From positions 1-37,292 of the forward strand of contig CBFHQE010000011.1 in the NCBI GenBank assembly GCA_965657935.1: DNA of 37,292 nucleotides, written 5' to 3'. Source of the stretch: Maricaulis sp965657935. GTDB lineage: Bacteria; Pseudomonadota; Alphaproteobacteria; Caulobacterales; Maricaulaceae. Under the pieces are notes generated by a model that did no database searches, had not been told where the DNA came from, and saw nothing but the letters and a program-made list of their open reading frames with translations. Both the position numbers and the translations under genes were made by a program. Shown here piece after piece: positions 16,147-23,928 of this stretch. The stretch's first letter is position 1. The number at the start of each line of letters is the position of its first letter.

Positions 16147-17340
16147 TCAGCCGGGCCGCTCTTCCAGCACCAGAATGTCCACGCGGGTTCCAGGCGTTAC
16201 CGCGGGGCTGTTGATTGGGCGCCGGATCAGGCAGCTCGCACGCACGAGGGCCGAAAGGGCCGAGGAGTCCTGGTTTCGCAGGGGTTCAACGCTGCCATCC
16301 GGATTGAATTGGCCGCGCAGATAGGTCTCACGGTGATCATTTTCCGGCAATTCGACCGCGCAGGTGGCCGGGACCAGGGCCGGGCTCGCGTGCTGGCCGT
16401 TCAAACGCGTGATGGCTGGCAGCAGAAGCAGGCGCGCCACCACAAGCGCAGAGACCGGATTGCCGGGCAGGCCCAGAACCGGCGTGCCTTTGAAAAGCCC
16501 AAACCACGTTGGCTTGCCGGGTTTCAAGGCGATTTTCTCGAAGAGCAGTGCCCCGCCGTCTTCCGCAAAAACCCGGCGCAGGTGATCATGATCTCCGACC
16601 GATGCCCCGCCGATCGTGACAAGAAGGTCCAGTCCAGACACCTTGGCTAAGTTTTCACGGACGCTTTGCGGTGTGTCGTTTGCGATACCCAGATACACCG
16701 GCTCGCAACCCGCGCCAGCGATGAGCGCGGACAGGCCCTTGGACACCGAATTGATGATCTGGTCCGGCCCCGTGGGCTCACCGGGCTCGACCAGCTCGTC
16801 TCCCGTGGAGAGAATTCCGATGCGCGGCTGTCGGTGAACCTCCAGTGCAAGCTGTCCGGCGCCCACGGCCAGTGCAATCATGTCCGCGTTCACCTTCAGA
16901 CCGGCAGGAACCAGCGTGTCGCCGTCAAAGAAATCCATTCCGGCGTTGCGGATATTGGCTCCCGGACGGGCCGGCTCGTTCAGGGTGATCTGATTGCCAT
17001 TGCGTTCTGTCTTCTCCTGTATCACGACCTGATCCGCACCGGCAGGCAGGGGCGCGCCGGTGGATATGCGCACCGCTGTGCCCGCCTCGATTTCGCGGTC
17101 AAGGGCATGTCCTGCAGCGGACTCACCGTGCAGTAATAGTGTGTTTGACGTGCCGGTCATGTCGGCAGATCTGACGGCATAGCCATCCATGGCAGAGGCG
17201 TTGAAGGGAGGCTGGGTGCGGTTGGCCTTGATCGGCCCGGCAAGCACGCGTCCCAGTGTGTCGGCGTAGAGAAGCTCTAGGCTCGGTGTGGGTTCCAACG
17301 CCTCGAGAATTCTCTTGCGGGCCTCGTCGACCGGGATCAT
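16147..17340 (-). CDS. moeA: Molybdopterin molybdenumtransferase MoeA
   Basis: The 397-aa product inserts molybdate into adenylylated molybdopterin, the last step of Moco formation. Family motifs are present: PPFNASAMDGYAV near 44-56, the substrate-binding region with ISTGAPLPAGAD, and the MoaB/Mog-like domain with STGDELVEPG and IGGASVGDHDH, followed by FGLFKGTPVLGLPGNPVSA, a signature of MoeA. Length is normal for the family. The start overlaps the moaC stop by 4 nt (ATGA, 17337-17340), so the two are coupled. It is the last gene of the moaD-moaE-moaB-moaC-moeA set. Confidence 0.95.
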   Translation of the reverse strand: MIPVDEARKRILEALEPTPSLELLYADTLGRVLAGPIKANRTQPPFNASAMDGYAVRSADMTGTSNTLLLHGESAAGHALDREIEAGTAVRISTGAPLPAGADQVVIQEKTERNGNQITLNEPARPGANIRNAGMDFFDGDTLVPAGLKVNADMIALAVGAGQLALEVHRQPRIGILSTGDELVEPGEPTGPDQIINSVSKGLSALIAGAGCEPVYLGIANDTPQSVRENLAKVSGLDLLVTIGGASVGDHDHLRRVFAEDGGALLFEKIALKPGKPTWFGLFKGTPVLGLPGNPVSALVVARLLLLPAITRLNGQHASPALVPATCAVELPENDHRETYLRGQFNPDGSVEPLRNQDSSALSALVRASCLIRRPINSPAVTPGTRVDILVLEERPG

Positions 17341-17834
17341 TCGACGGCCTCGTCACGTTTGAAATCACCGGACTTGCCGCCGGTCTTCTCCACCAGCTGG
17401 ACCCGGGAAATCGTCATCGACTTGTCCAGCGCCTTGGCCATGTCATAGAGGGTGAGCGCTGCTACGGAAGCGGCGGTCAGCGCCTCCATCTCGACACCGG
17501 TCCTGCCGTCGGTGCGGACGAGCGCGTGAATGTCAAACGCCGTGTCGCCATCCACCGGTTCAATGCGCACCTGCGCCTTGGTCAGGGGCAGGGGATGGCA
17601 GAGCGGGATCAGATCAGAGGTGCGCTTGGCGGCCATGATGCCTGCCAGCTCTGCGGTCTGCAGCGCGTCGCCCTTGGGGCCCTGGCCATCACGGATAGCC
17701 TGGAAGGCACAAGGCGCCATCGTGATGCGCGCGCGGGCGATGGCGGTGCGGGAGGTGATGGCCTTGTCGCCCACATCAACCATGCGCATGCGGCCATCAC
17801 TGTCCTGGTGGGTTAGGCCGGACTTGGTAGACAT
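17337..17834 (-). CDS. moaC: Cyclic pyranopterin monophosphate synthase MoaC
   Basis: A 165-aa MoaC, which converts the product of MoaA into cyclic pyranopterin monophosphate. Signatures seen are MVDVGDK near the N-terminus, AAKRTSDLIPLCHPLPLT around 88-105, the GVEMEALTA helix, and the C-terminal VEKTGGKSGDF, which carries the conserved lysines. GGAG lies 8 nt before the ATG. It starts 2 nt after the moaB stop and overlaps moeA. The partner enzyme MoaA is not encoded anywhere in this window. Confidence 0.95.
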   Translation of the reverse strand: MSTKSGLTHQDSDGRMRMVDVGDKAITSRTAIARARITMAPCAFQAIRDGQGPKGDALQTAELAGIMAAKRTSDLIPLCHPLPLTKAQVRIEPVDGDTAFDIHALVRTDGRTGVEMEALTAASVAALTLYDMAKALDKSMTISRVQLVEKTGGKSGDFKRDEAVE

Positions 17835-17836
17835 GA

Positions 17837-18352
17837 TCAGCGCTCCGTCAGGCGAGGGATGAGTTCAACCAGATTGCAGGGTCTGTGCGTCCGGTCAAAT
17901 TCCGCCTTGAGCACATGGTTCCAGGCGTCCCTGCAGCCGCCCATCGAGCCGGGGATGGCGAAAAGATAGGTTCCACCCGCAATGCCGGCTGTCGCACGTG
18001 ACTGGATAGTCGAGACCCCAACGGACTTGAAACTGACCTGGTGGAAGACCGCGCTGAAACCGTCCATCTCCTTGTCGTAAAGTGCCTTGAAGGCTTCCGG
18101 CGTGACATCGCGGCCGGTCAGGCCTGTGCCGCCTGTGGCGATGACGGCGTGGATGGTCTTGTCCGCGATCCAGCTGCGCAGCTGGGCCTGGATCAGCTCA
18201 ACCTTATCATGAACGATGGCATGGTCGATGACGGCATGTCCTTCCGCGGCGATCTGTTCGCGCAGCCAGGGGCCCGTTCTGTCGCTCACGGAGTCACGCG
18301 TATCCGAGACGGTCATGACGGCAAAACCGACCTGGTCGGGGATCTGGTTCAT
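17837..18352 (-). CDS. moaB: Molybdenum cofactor biosynthesis protein MoaB
   Basis: A 171-aa MoaB/MogA-type protein that adenylylates molybdopterin before metal insertion. The N-terminal MTVSDTRD and the glycine motif ATGGTGLTGRDVTPEAF are typical, and the end AIPGSMGGCRDAWNHVL matches MoaB closely. Start overlaps the moaE stop (ATGA, 18349-18352). MogA is a close relative with a similar activity; the sequence and the short length favour MoaB. Confidence 0.92.
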   Translation of the reverse strand: MNQIPDQVGFAVMTVSDTRDSVSDRTGPWLREQIAAEGHAVIDHAIVHDKVELIQAQLRSWIADKTIHAVIATGGTGLTGRDVTPEAFKALYDKEMDGFSAVFHQVSFKSVGVSTIQSRATAGIAGGTYLFAIPGSMGGCRDAWNHVLKAEFDRTHRPCNLVELIPRLTER

Positions 18353-18819
18353 GCGGAGTTTTCCTCTTTTTCGTTGAGCCAGCGGGCAGCGGCGCTGTTG
18401 TCCTCTGCGCGGGCCTCGACCCAGTGTCCGCCGCTGGCGTCGTATTCCTTTTTCCAGAACGGAGCCTGGGTTTTCAGGACGTCGATCATGAAACTCACTG
18501 CGTCCAGCGCGGCGCGTCGGTGCGGGGCCGTGGCGCCGACAAAGACGATTTCCTCGCCGATTTCCATGCGCCCGATGCGATGGATGATCGTCGCCCGGCG
18601 CAGTGCCCAGCGTTCACTAGCGTGCTCGGCGATGCGTCGAAGCACCGTTTCGGTGACCCCGGGATAGTGTTCAAGTTCCAGGGCGATCAGTCCTTTGCCG
18701 CCGCGAACCTGGCCGGAAAAACTTGCGACCGCACCGCAATCACTCTGATCGCCGCTCAATTGATTGAGCAGGTTTCCGGCGTCAAAACGCGCGCTCTGGA
18801 CCTGAATCAGAATGCTCAC
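18349..18819 (-). CDS. moaE: Molybdopterin synthase catalytic subunit MoaE
   Basis: The 156-aa large subunit of molybdopterin synthase, which uses the thiocarboxylated MoaD tail to add the dithiolene sulfurs. Signatures are GAVASFSGQVRG near 29-40, LELEHYPGV, and the catalytic lysine region IDVLKTQAPFWKKEY. It begins with GTG, 1 nt after the moaD stop, with GGAGG just upstream inside the end of moaD, so MoaD and MoaE are made together as expected for a heterotetramer. Confidence 0.95.
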   Translation of the reverse strand: MSILIQVQSARFDAGNLLNQLSGDQSDCGAVASFSGQVRGGKGLIALELEHYPGVTETVLRRIAEHASERWALRRATIIHRIGRMEIGEEIVFVGATAPHRRAALDAVSFMIDVLKTQAPFWKKEYDASGGHWVEARAEDNSAAARWLNEKEENSA

Positions 18820-18820
18820 C

Positions 18821-19066
18821 TCAGCCTCCGGAGAAGGGCGGGCAGAAGGCTACGAGATCGCCGGCCTTCAACGTGTGTGTGCGGGAAACGATCTCGTCAT
18901 TGACGATCATGCGGGTCGAGGGATGTTGCAGCACCTCAGCGCGGTCGTCACGATCAATCAGCCAGTCGATCAGCTCTGTGCCCGTTGTGGCAGGCGTGTC
19001 GACAGTTTCCTCGGCTGTGCCCATGCGCTCACGCAGGGCGGCGAAATATCTGACGGTGAGTGACAT
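18821..19066 (-). CDS. moaD: Molybdopterin synthase sulfur carrier subunit MoaD
   Basis: An 81-aa ubiquitin-like sulfur carrier with the essential C-terminal Gly-Gly (AFCPPFSGG), which is activated and thiocarboxylated. ATG 19066 is chosen because AGGAGG lies 6 nt upstream; the in-frame TTG at 19072 abuts that site and cannot be the start. It is the first gene of the five-gene Moco operon; the promoter should lie in 19067-19208, where I find no clear consensus or a Moco riboswitch fold. Confidence 0.93.
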   Translation of the reverse strand: MSLTVRYFAALRERMGTAEETVDTPATTGTELIDWLIDRDDRAEVLQHPSTRMIVNDEIVSRTHTLKAGDLVAFCPPFSGG

Positions 19067-19208
19067 GGCCAACCTCCTGTGTGCGCCATGCTACGCGATA
19101 TGCTCGCGCGCGATCCCGGGGTTAAATCAAATGTATGTGCTTTGGTAGTGAATGCCACGCTACGATCCAGCTGGGCGCAAGGCGCTCACGCATGATGTCT
19201 TCGCAAAA

Positions 19209-19757
19209 TCACTCCTGTTTCGACAGCGCAGCGAATTGCTCGGGCGTGTTGATGTTGCGCAAGCGGGCGAGGCGTTTCTCGTCCAACTCGAGCCAGTTTA
19301 CACCCAAATCTGTGATCAACTTGCGGATCGACCGGACATCATCACGCGATATCTCGACCTTGGCTGCCGGGAGATAGAGCGGCAATGGATGTATCTGCCA
19401 GGCGCAGGGGCGATCCGGCTTGTGTCGGGTCAGCGGGGCAAGATCCTCCGTGCGAAGCAGTGGCATGTCGACCGGGACGACCAGCAGGCCGTCGACGGTT
19501 TTCGGAACCTGATCGAGTGAATCCAGCAAGGCGTGAGCCGGTCCGGCTGTTTTGCGACTGTCGGCAAAACCGTTGGGCAAGTCCGGTCTGCCGCTGATCA
19601 GGACCGGGTCGCAACCGGCTGCCCGCAAGCTGGCTTGGGCATGCGCAACCAGGGTTTGCCCTCGCCAGACCAGGTCAGCCTTGTTCTCACCCATGCGCGA
19701 CGACTGCCCGCCCGCCAGAACGATGCCGGCGAGGTGTCTGTCAGTTGCGCGGGTCAT
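19209..19757 (-). CDS. mobA: Molybdenum cofactor guanylyltransferase MobA
   Basis: About 182 aa from ATG 19757. It transfers GMP from GTP to Moco to make bis-MGD, needed by DMSO-reductase family enzymes. The nucleotide-binding signature LAGGQSSRMGENKADL spans residues 14-29, and VVPVDMPLL holds the metal-binding Asp. The upstream in-frame extension to 19847 reads through the symporter gene and is not used. The start lies inside the end of the symporter gene (17-nt overlap), with no strong ribosome site, so translation is probably coupled to it. It is separated from moaD by 142 bp. Confidence 0.9.
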   Translation of the reverse strand: MTRATDRHLAGIVLAGGQSSRMGENKADLVWRGQTLVAHAQASLRAAGCDPVLISGRPDLPNGFADSRKTAGPAHALLDSLDQVPKTVDGLLVVPVDMPLLRTEDLAPLTRHKPDRPCAWQIHPLPLYLPAAKVEISRDDVRSIRKLITDLGVNWLELDEKRLARLRNINTPEQFAALSKQE

Positions 19758-21231
19758 CGGTCGACGGGCTGGTATTGACCCGGCTTGAACGCAGGAGCAG
19801 CAGCGCCACGGGAGCGATCCAGGGCACGAAACGTTCGAAAGGATCACCGGGAATGCTCGCCAGCGATGCCAGCATGCCCGTCAGGCCTGAACCATTCGAG
19901 CCAACCTGGCCAAAGGCGTAGAACAAAACAGTTGTGCCAAAACCCAGGATAATGGCCGCAAAGACAGCGAAGCCTTCTGGCTCGCGACCCATGACCCGGA
20001 TCAGGACCACGGGTCCAAAGGCGGCACCCAGAGCCGACCAGGCGAACAGGACACGATCGAAAATTGTCGCGTCCAGGGTCAGGGTCAGCACGACGGCCAG
20101 CACCCCGATCGAGACCATGACAATGCGGCCGACCAACACTTCCCGTCCCGGCCAGCGTTTGGCCAGACGCATGTCGTGGGCTGCTGCGGCCGAGGCTGAC
20201 AGCAGGATGGAGTCGACAGTCGACATGACCGCGGACAGGACAGAGGCGATGACGACACCGGCGAGAGCCGGCGGCAGATAGTCGGTCGCAACCCGGTAGA
20301 AAAGTGCCTCGCCATTGCCGGTGGTTTCGAACAGGGCGCGACCGGAAAGCGCCAGTGCAATCATCCCCAGATAGACCAGTACGGCCCAGCTCATGGCCAC
20401 GATGAAACCCTGGCGCCGCGCGGTATCATTTTTAAGGGCCATCAGGCGTGACATCAGATGCGGTTGACCGAAGGTGCCAAGGCCAACGCTGGCTACACCA
20501 ATTATGAATCCGAATACAACCAATCCGGCACGTCCGCCCGCCCAATCGAGATATTCAGGCGGCGCAGAAACCGCGAGGGTCGACCAGACCTCGGCGGGGC
20601 CGCCTGCAGCGGTCAGCGCCACGATTGGCAGAACCACCGCGATCAGCGCCATGATGAAGCCCTGCAGTGTGTCAGTGATGGATACCGCCCAGAAACCGCC
20701 CAGCAGCCCGTAGAACAGCACCACCGCCGCTCCGATCAGGACGCTTTCCAGTCGGGGTAGGTCGAACTGTGATTCGAACGCGACGGCGGCCGCACCAAAC
20801 TGGGCGGCGATGTAAAAGACGAAACAGAACAGGATCAGAAGGGAAGACAGTATTGCGACCGGCATTTTCCAGCCCGTGCGAACCCGGGCGATCATGAAAT
20901 CGGTCAGCGTGACATGGCCTTCCCGTGCGGTTTCATCGCGCAGGCGTGGGCCGAAATAGAGCCACATGACGACATACCCCGCCCAGACTCCGGGCACCAT
21001 CCACAGCGCCGACAGACCGACGGCATATACAAATCCGGAGAAGCCCAGAAGGACCCAGGCCGATGAGGTTGATGCCGCATAGGACAAACCGGCGACCCAG
21101 GGCCCCAATTCCTGGCCTGCCAGGAAAAAATCGCCCTCGGTCTTGTTCAGGCGAGAAGCCCAGACGCCAATCCCGATCAGGACAAGCTTGTAGACAACCA
21201 GTGTGGTCAAAATGACGGCATTGTCGCCCAT
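19741..21231 (-). CDS. Sodium/solute symporter, PutP-like
   Basis: A 496-aa solute:sodium symporter with about 13 hydrophobic segments. The N-terminal part (NKTEGDFFLAGQELGPWVAG, then LSYAASTSSAWVLLGFSG) is typical of the Na+/proline symporter PutP group, where the conserved serines and alanines line the sodium site. Proline is the likely substrate by family resemblance, but other amino or organic acids are possible. The gene overlaps mobA downstream by 17 nt, an unusual neighbour. No clear ribosome site precedes ATG 21231. Confidence 0.88.
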   Translation of the reverse strand: MGDNAVILTTLVVYKLVLIGIGVWASRLNKTEGDFFLAGQELGPWVAGLSYAASTSSAWVLLGFSGFVYAVGLSALWMVPGVWAGYVVMWLYFGPRLRDETAREGHVTLTDFMIARVRTGWKMPVAILSSLLILFCFVFYIAAQFGAAAVAFESQFDLPRLESVLIGAAVVLFYGLLGGFWAVSITDTLQGFIMALIAVVLPIVALTAAGGPAEVWSTLAVSAPPEYLDWAGGRAGLVVFGFIIGVASVGLGTFGQPHLMSRLMALKNDTARRQGFIVAMSWAVLVYLGMIALALSGRALFETTGNGEALFYRVATDYLPPALAGVVIASVLSAVMSTVDSILLSASAAAAHDMRLAKRWPGREVLVGRIVMVSIGVLAVVLTLTLDATIFDRVLFAWSALGAAFGPVVLIRVMGREPEGFAVFAAIILGFGTTVLFYAFGQVGSNGSGLTGMLASLASIPGDPFERFVPWIAPVALLLLRSSRVNTSPSTDDPRN

Positions 21232-21464
21232 GGCTCACTCAGTTTCTTCGAAGGATCCAGCCCGACACCCGAGGATGCCACGCGGGTAAACATACGGACT
21301 TCTTCGTGTGGCGCCAGCCTCACCGTGCGCCGCGCAGAGCGGATCGCGACCCCCGCGCCGTGTTCGGCTGGGCATACGAGGAAGACTTCAATGCTTGTCG
21401 AGCCGACCCGGCAGGCATTGAAAACACTACGGGGCTTTGAACTTCCCGATTGCCCGGATATCAC
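21207..21464 (-). CDS. Possible small ORF upstream of PutP-like symporter
   Basis: A frame of up to 85 aa ends 25 nt inside the start of the symporter gene. Its second half (for example VGSTSIEVFLVCPAEHGAG) looks protein-like in composition and has mostly G/C third positions. No recognisable start with a ribosome site was found, and I know no matching family. It may be a small gene coupled to the symporter, the remnant of a longer one, or a chance frame. Confidence 0.25.
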   Translation of the reverse strand: MISGQSGSSKPRSVFNACRVGSTSIEVFLVCPAEHGAGVAIRSARRTVRLAPHEEVRMFTRVASSGVGLDPSKKLSEPWATMPSF

Positions 21465-21549
21465 CTCGCTAGCGCTTACTTATCTGCGCCGCGGAGATTG
21501 CCGTTTTGCAGGCACCGCTCTGTAACCTTGATCAGGACTGGTCTGGACC
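21232..21549. other. Divergent intergenic stretch
   Basis: About 318 bp between the leftward symporter gene and the rightward crotonase gene. Apart from the possible small ORF on the minus strand, I see no terminator, strong palindrome or convincing promoter. It must hold the promoters of both transcripts. Confidence 0.35.
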
Positions 21550-22335
21550 ATGACCGAAGAGATATTTGTGAGCCGCTCCGGGGTGATGGCCGAGCTGGTT
21601 TTGAACAGACCGGCCAAACGCAATGCCATAACCAGCGCGATGTGGACGGCTATTCCCGAACTGCTGACGCCGCTGGCAGATGATCCGGCGGTGAAGCTGC
21701 TGGTTGTGCGCGGCGCGGGCGGGAGTTTCGCCGCCGGGGCAGATATTGGCGAGTTCGAAGAAGTTTATGCGACACGCGAAGGCGCCGGGCGTTACTCCCG
21801 CTCGATCGGCTTCGCCCTGGATGCGCTTGCCGCATTTCCCAAGCCAACCATCGCCCGGATCGAGGGCGCGTGTGTTGGCGGTGGCTGTGGGGTGGCTCTG
21901 TCGTGTGATCTGCGGTTTGCTGCTGAAGGCAGCCGGTTCGCGATAACGCCAGCCAAGTTGGGCCTTACCTATACGCTCAACGACACCAAGCGCCTGATTG
22001 ATGCGGTTGGTGTGTCCTATGCCAAGGACATTCTCTATTCCGGTCGTCTGCTCGATGCGGAGGAAGCCCAGCGCATCGGCCTGATCAATCGGCGTGTGCC
22101 GACGGATGAGCTTGATGCCAGCATTGCGGCCTATGCTGACGGGCTGGCCGAGACGTCGTCTCACTCGGCGCGCATGACCAAGAAGATTGTTTCCCTGATC
22201 CGGTCGGGCGTTGATGCCGATACGGATGAGACCCGCCAGATCTTTCTGGATGCTTTCCAGGGAGAGGATTTCCAGGAGGGCTATCGCGCTTTCCTTGAAA
22301 AACGGAAGCCAAAGTTTCCCGGAGGCAAAGGATGA
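21550..22335 (+). CDS. Enoyl-CoA hydratase/isomerase family protein lacking both catalytic Glu
   Basis: A 261-aa crotonase-fold protein. The CoA-binding and oxyanion-hole parts are present: NRPAKRNAITSAMW at the N-terminus, GGSFAAGADIGEF (about 57-69) and GACVGGGCGVALSCD (106-120). Compared with rat crotonase, the position of Glu144 is Gly114, and the position of Glu164 falls at Pro134 in FAITPAKLGL. Water addition to a trans-enoyl-CoA by the two-glutamate mechanism is therefore unlikely. The fold also serves isomerases, hydrolases and decarboxylases. The stop overlaps the start of the CoA-transferase gene (ATGA), so the two probably act in the same acyl-CoA pathway. Confidence 0.85.
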   Translation: MTEEIFVSRSGVMAELVLNRPAKRNAITSAMWTAIPELLTPLADDPAVKLLVVRGAGGSFAAGADIGEFEEVYATREGAGRYSRSIGFALDALAAFPKPTIARIEGACVGGGCGVALSCDLRFAAEGSRFAITPAKLGLTYTLNDTKRLIDAVGVSYAKDILYSGRLLDAEEAQRIGLINRRVPTDELDASIAAYADGLAETSSHSARMTKKIVSLIRSGVDADTDETRQIFLDAFQGEDFQEGYRAFLEKRKPKFPGGKG

Positions 22336-23444
22336 GCCATCCCGCACCGCTTGAAGGTGTCCGTGTGATCGAGCTGGCGCGCATCCTGGCGGGACCCTGG
22401 ATCGGTCAGACATTGGCTGACCTCGGTGCCGAGGTGATCAAGGTCGAGAGTCCGGCAGGCGATGATACGCGCTCGTGGGGGCCCCCCTGGATCGAAGAGG
22501 ATGACGGCTCCCGGTCCGCGGCTTACTTCCATGCCTGCAATCGCGGCAAACGATCGGTCTCGATTGATTTTTCGAGCGAGGCCGGGCGGGCGGACCTTCT
22601 GGAGTTGATCGCATCCGCCGACGTGTTGATCGAGAATTTCAAGGTCGGTGGGTTAGAGAAGTACGGGCTCGACTATGCCACTCTGTCAGAGCGCTTTCCG
22701 CGACTGATTTATTGCTCGGTGACGGGGTTTGGCCAGTCAGGACCGTTTGCACACAGGGCTGGCTATGACGTCATGATCCAGGCCATGAGCGGGGTCATGG
22801 ACCTTACGGGATCACCGGATGGCCCACCGCAGAAAATGGGTGTGGCCTTTGCCGATATCTTCACCGGCCTCTACGGGGTGATTGGCGTTCAGGCTGCGCT
22901 GGCCCAGCGTGAAAAGACCGGGCTCGGGCAACAGATCGACATGGCGCTGTTCGACTCCATGGTTGGCGTATTGGGCAATCAGGCGATGAATTTTCTGGTC
23001 ACCGGGGACGCGCCGCGGCGAATGGGCAATGCGCATCCCAATATCGTGCCATACCAGGATTTCCCGGCGTCAGATGGCCACCTGATCATTGCTTGTGGAA
23101 ATGACAGCCAGTTCGAACGCCTCTGTACGATGCTGGATCTGGAGCCTGAGATTCTGAAGCGCCATGGCAGCAATGCCCAGAGAGTGGCCAACCGGGATAT
23201 TCTGGTGTCAAAAATTGCTGAGGTAACATCGCTGCGGACCCGGAAGGATTTGCTGGCGGCGCTGGAGGCGGCTGGTATTCCGGCGGGGCCGATCAACACT
23301 GTCGCACAAGCTCTGGCGACCGAGCAGGCGCAAGCGCGTGGCCTGGTCAATGAGACAGGTGGGGTGCCGGGTTTGCGTTCGCCCATTCGCATGGAGCGCT
23401 GGGACACCGGACAGACAGGGCGAGCTCCTGCGAAGCCGGAGTGA
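22332..23444 (+). CDS. CaiB/BaiF-type CoA-transferase
   Basis: A 370-aa family III CoA-transferase, which moves CoA between carboxylic acids via an aspartyl-CoA anhydride. The N-terminus PLEGVRVIELARILAGPWIG is characteristic, and the catalytic Asp is Asp175 in VAFADIFTGL. Other markers are CNRGKRSVSID and TGFGQSGPFAHRAGYD. It is slightly shorter than the usual 390-430 aa. GGAGG lies 7 nt before the ATG, within the preceding gene. The donor and acceptor acids are not shown by the sequence; with the crotonase-like partner it probably activates and processes a dicarboxylic or branched acid. Confidence 0.9.
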   Translation: MSHPAPLEGVRVIELARILAGPWIGQTLADLGAEVIKVESPAGDDTRSWGPPWIEEDDGSRSAAYFHACNRGKRSVSIDFSSEAGRADLLELIASADVLIENFKVGGLEKYGLDYATLSERFPRLIYCSVTGFGQSGPFAHRAGYDVMIQAMSGVMDLTGSPDGPPQKMGVAFADIFTGLYGVIGVQAALAQREKTGLGQQIDMALFDSMVGVLGNQAMNFLVTGDAPRRMGNAHPNIVPYQDFPASDGHLIIACGNDSQFERLCTMLDLEPEILKRHGSNAQRVANRDILVSKIAEVTSLRTRKDLLAALEAAGIPAGPINTVAQALATEQAQARGLVNETGGVPGLRSPIRMERWDTGQTGRAPAKPE

Positions 23445-23928
23445 GTCGGGAATCTACGCGGTCCGCTCCGGGTGCGCGCGTGACGCGGCCAGGCCTTTAT
23501 TGCTCAAGCGGCCCAAGTGGCTCCCGATAACGTGTCTGTGCTGTGAGGCGCTCAAGGCGCAGAACAGCGGATGGGGAACCCGTCGGTCTACTTTTTCTCA
23601 GGAATTGGCGCGGATTTCTGTGGTCGGGTTTGTTGTCGGCAATCCTTGATTGCGTTGACCTGATGGGCCCTCAGGAGTTTTACCCTGGAAATGTGTTAGC
23701 GATACCTAGGCTTGCTTGGCTGAAGCGGGCGACAGGCATCCGGTTTCAAGCGTCGAGCGATTGGGGGTTACCGGATCGCGAGAATAATTACAGCCCGGTA
23801 ATAAATTGATACATTTATGTCGCAACTGTCACCGGAGAGCTGCCCTTAAGATGATGTCAGTTGACCCTAGATTTCACATGGCTTTCGGTGGCCGGGTTCG
23901 TGACTATTCATTCTAAAGGTTTTAGGCG
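23445..23928. other. 484-bp upstream region of TonB-dependent receptor
   Basis: No convincing gene is present; small open frames on the plus strand have unlikely composition. The right half becomes AT-rich and holds the inverted repeats annotated separately. AAAGG lies 9 nt before the receptor ATG. No clean -35/-10 pair is seen; TTGACC near 23861 has no matching -10 at the right distance. Confidence 0.5.
23787..23818. promoter_or_regulatory. Inverted repeats upstream of receptor gene
   Basis: ATAAAT-6 nt-ATTTAT (23801-23818) is a perfect 18-bp inverted repeat. Just before it, ATTAC-6 nt-GTAAT (23787-23802) forms a second one that shares two bases. Two adjacent dyads 110-140 bp upstream of the start of a large outer-membrane receptor gene are good candidates for a repressor or activator site. 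Confidence 0.4.

Noticed and set aside
19758..19847. Upstream extension of mobA
   Set aside because: It reads through the end of the symporter gene; the nucleotide-binding signature is at the expected distance from ATG 19757.
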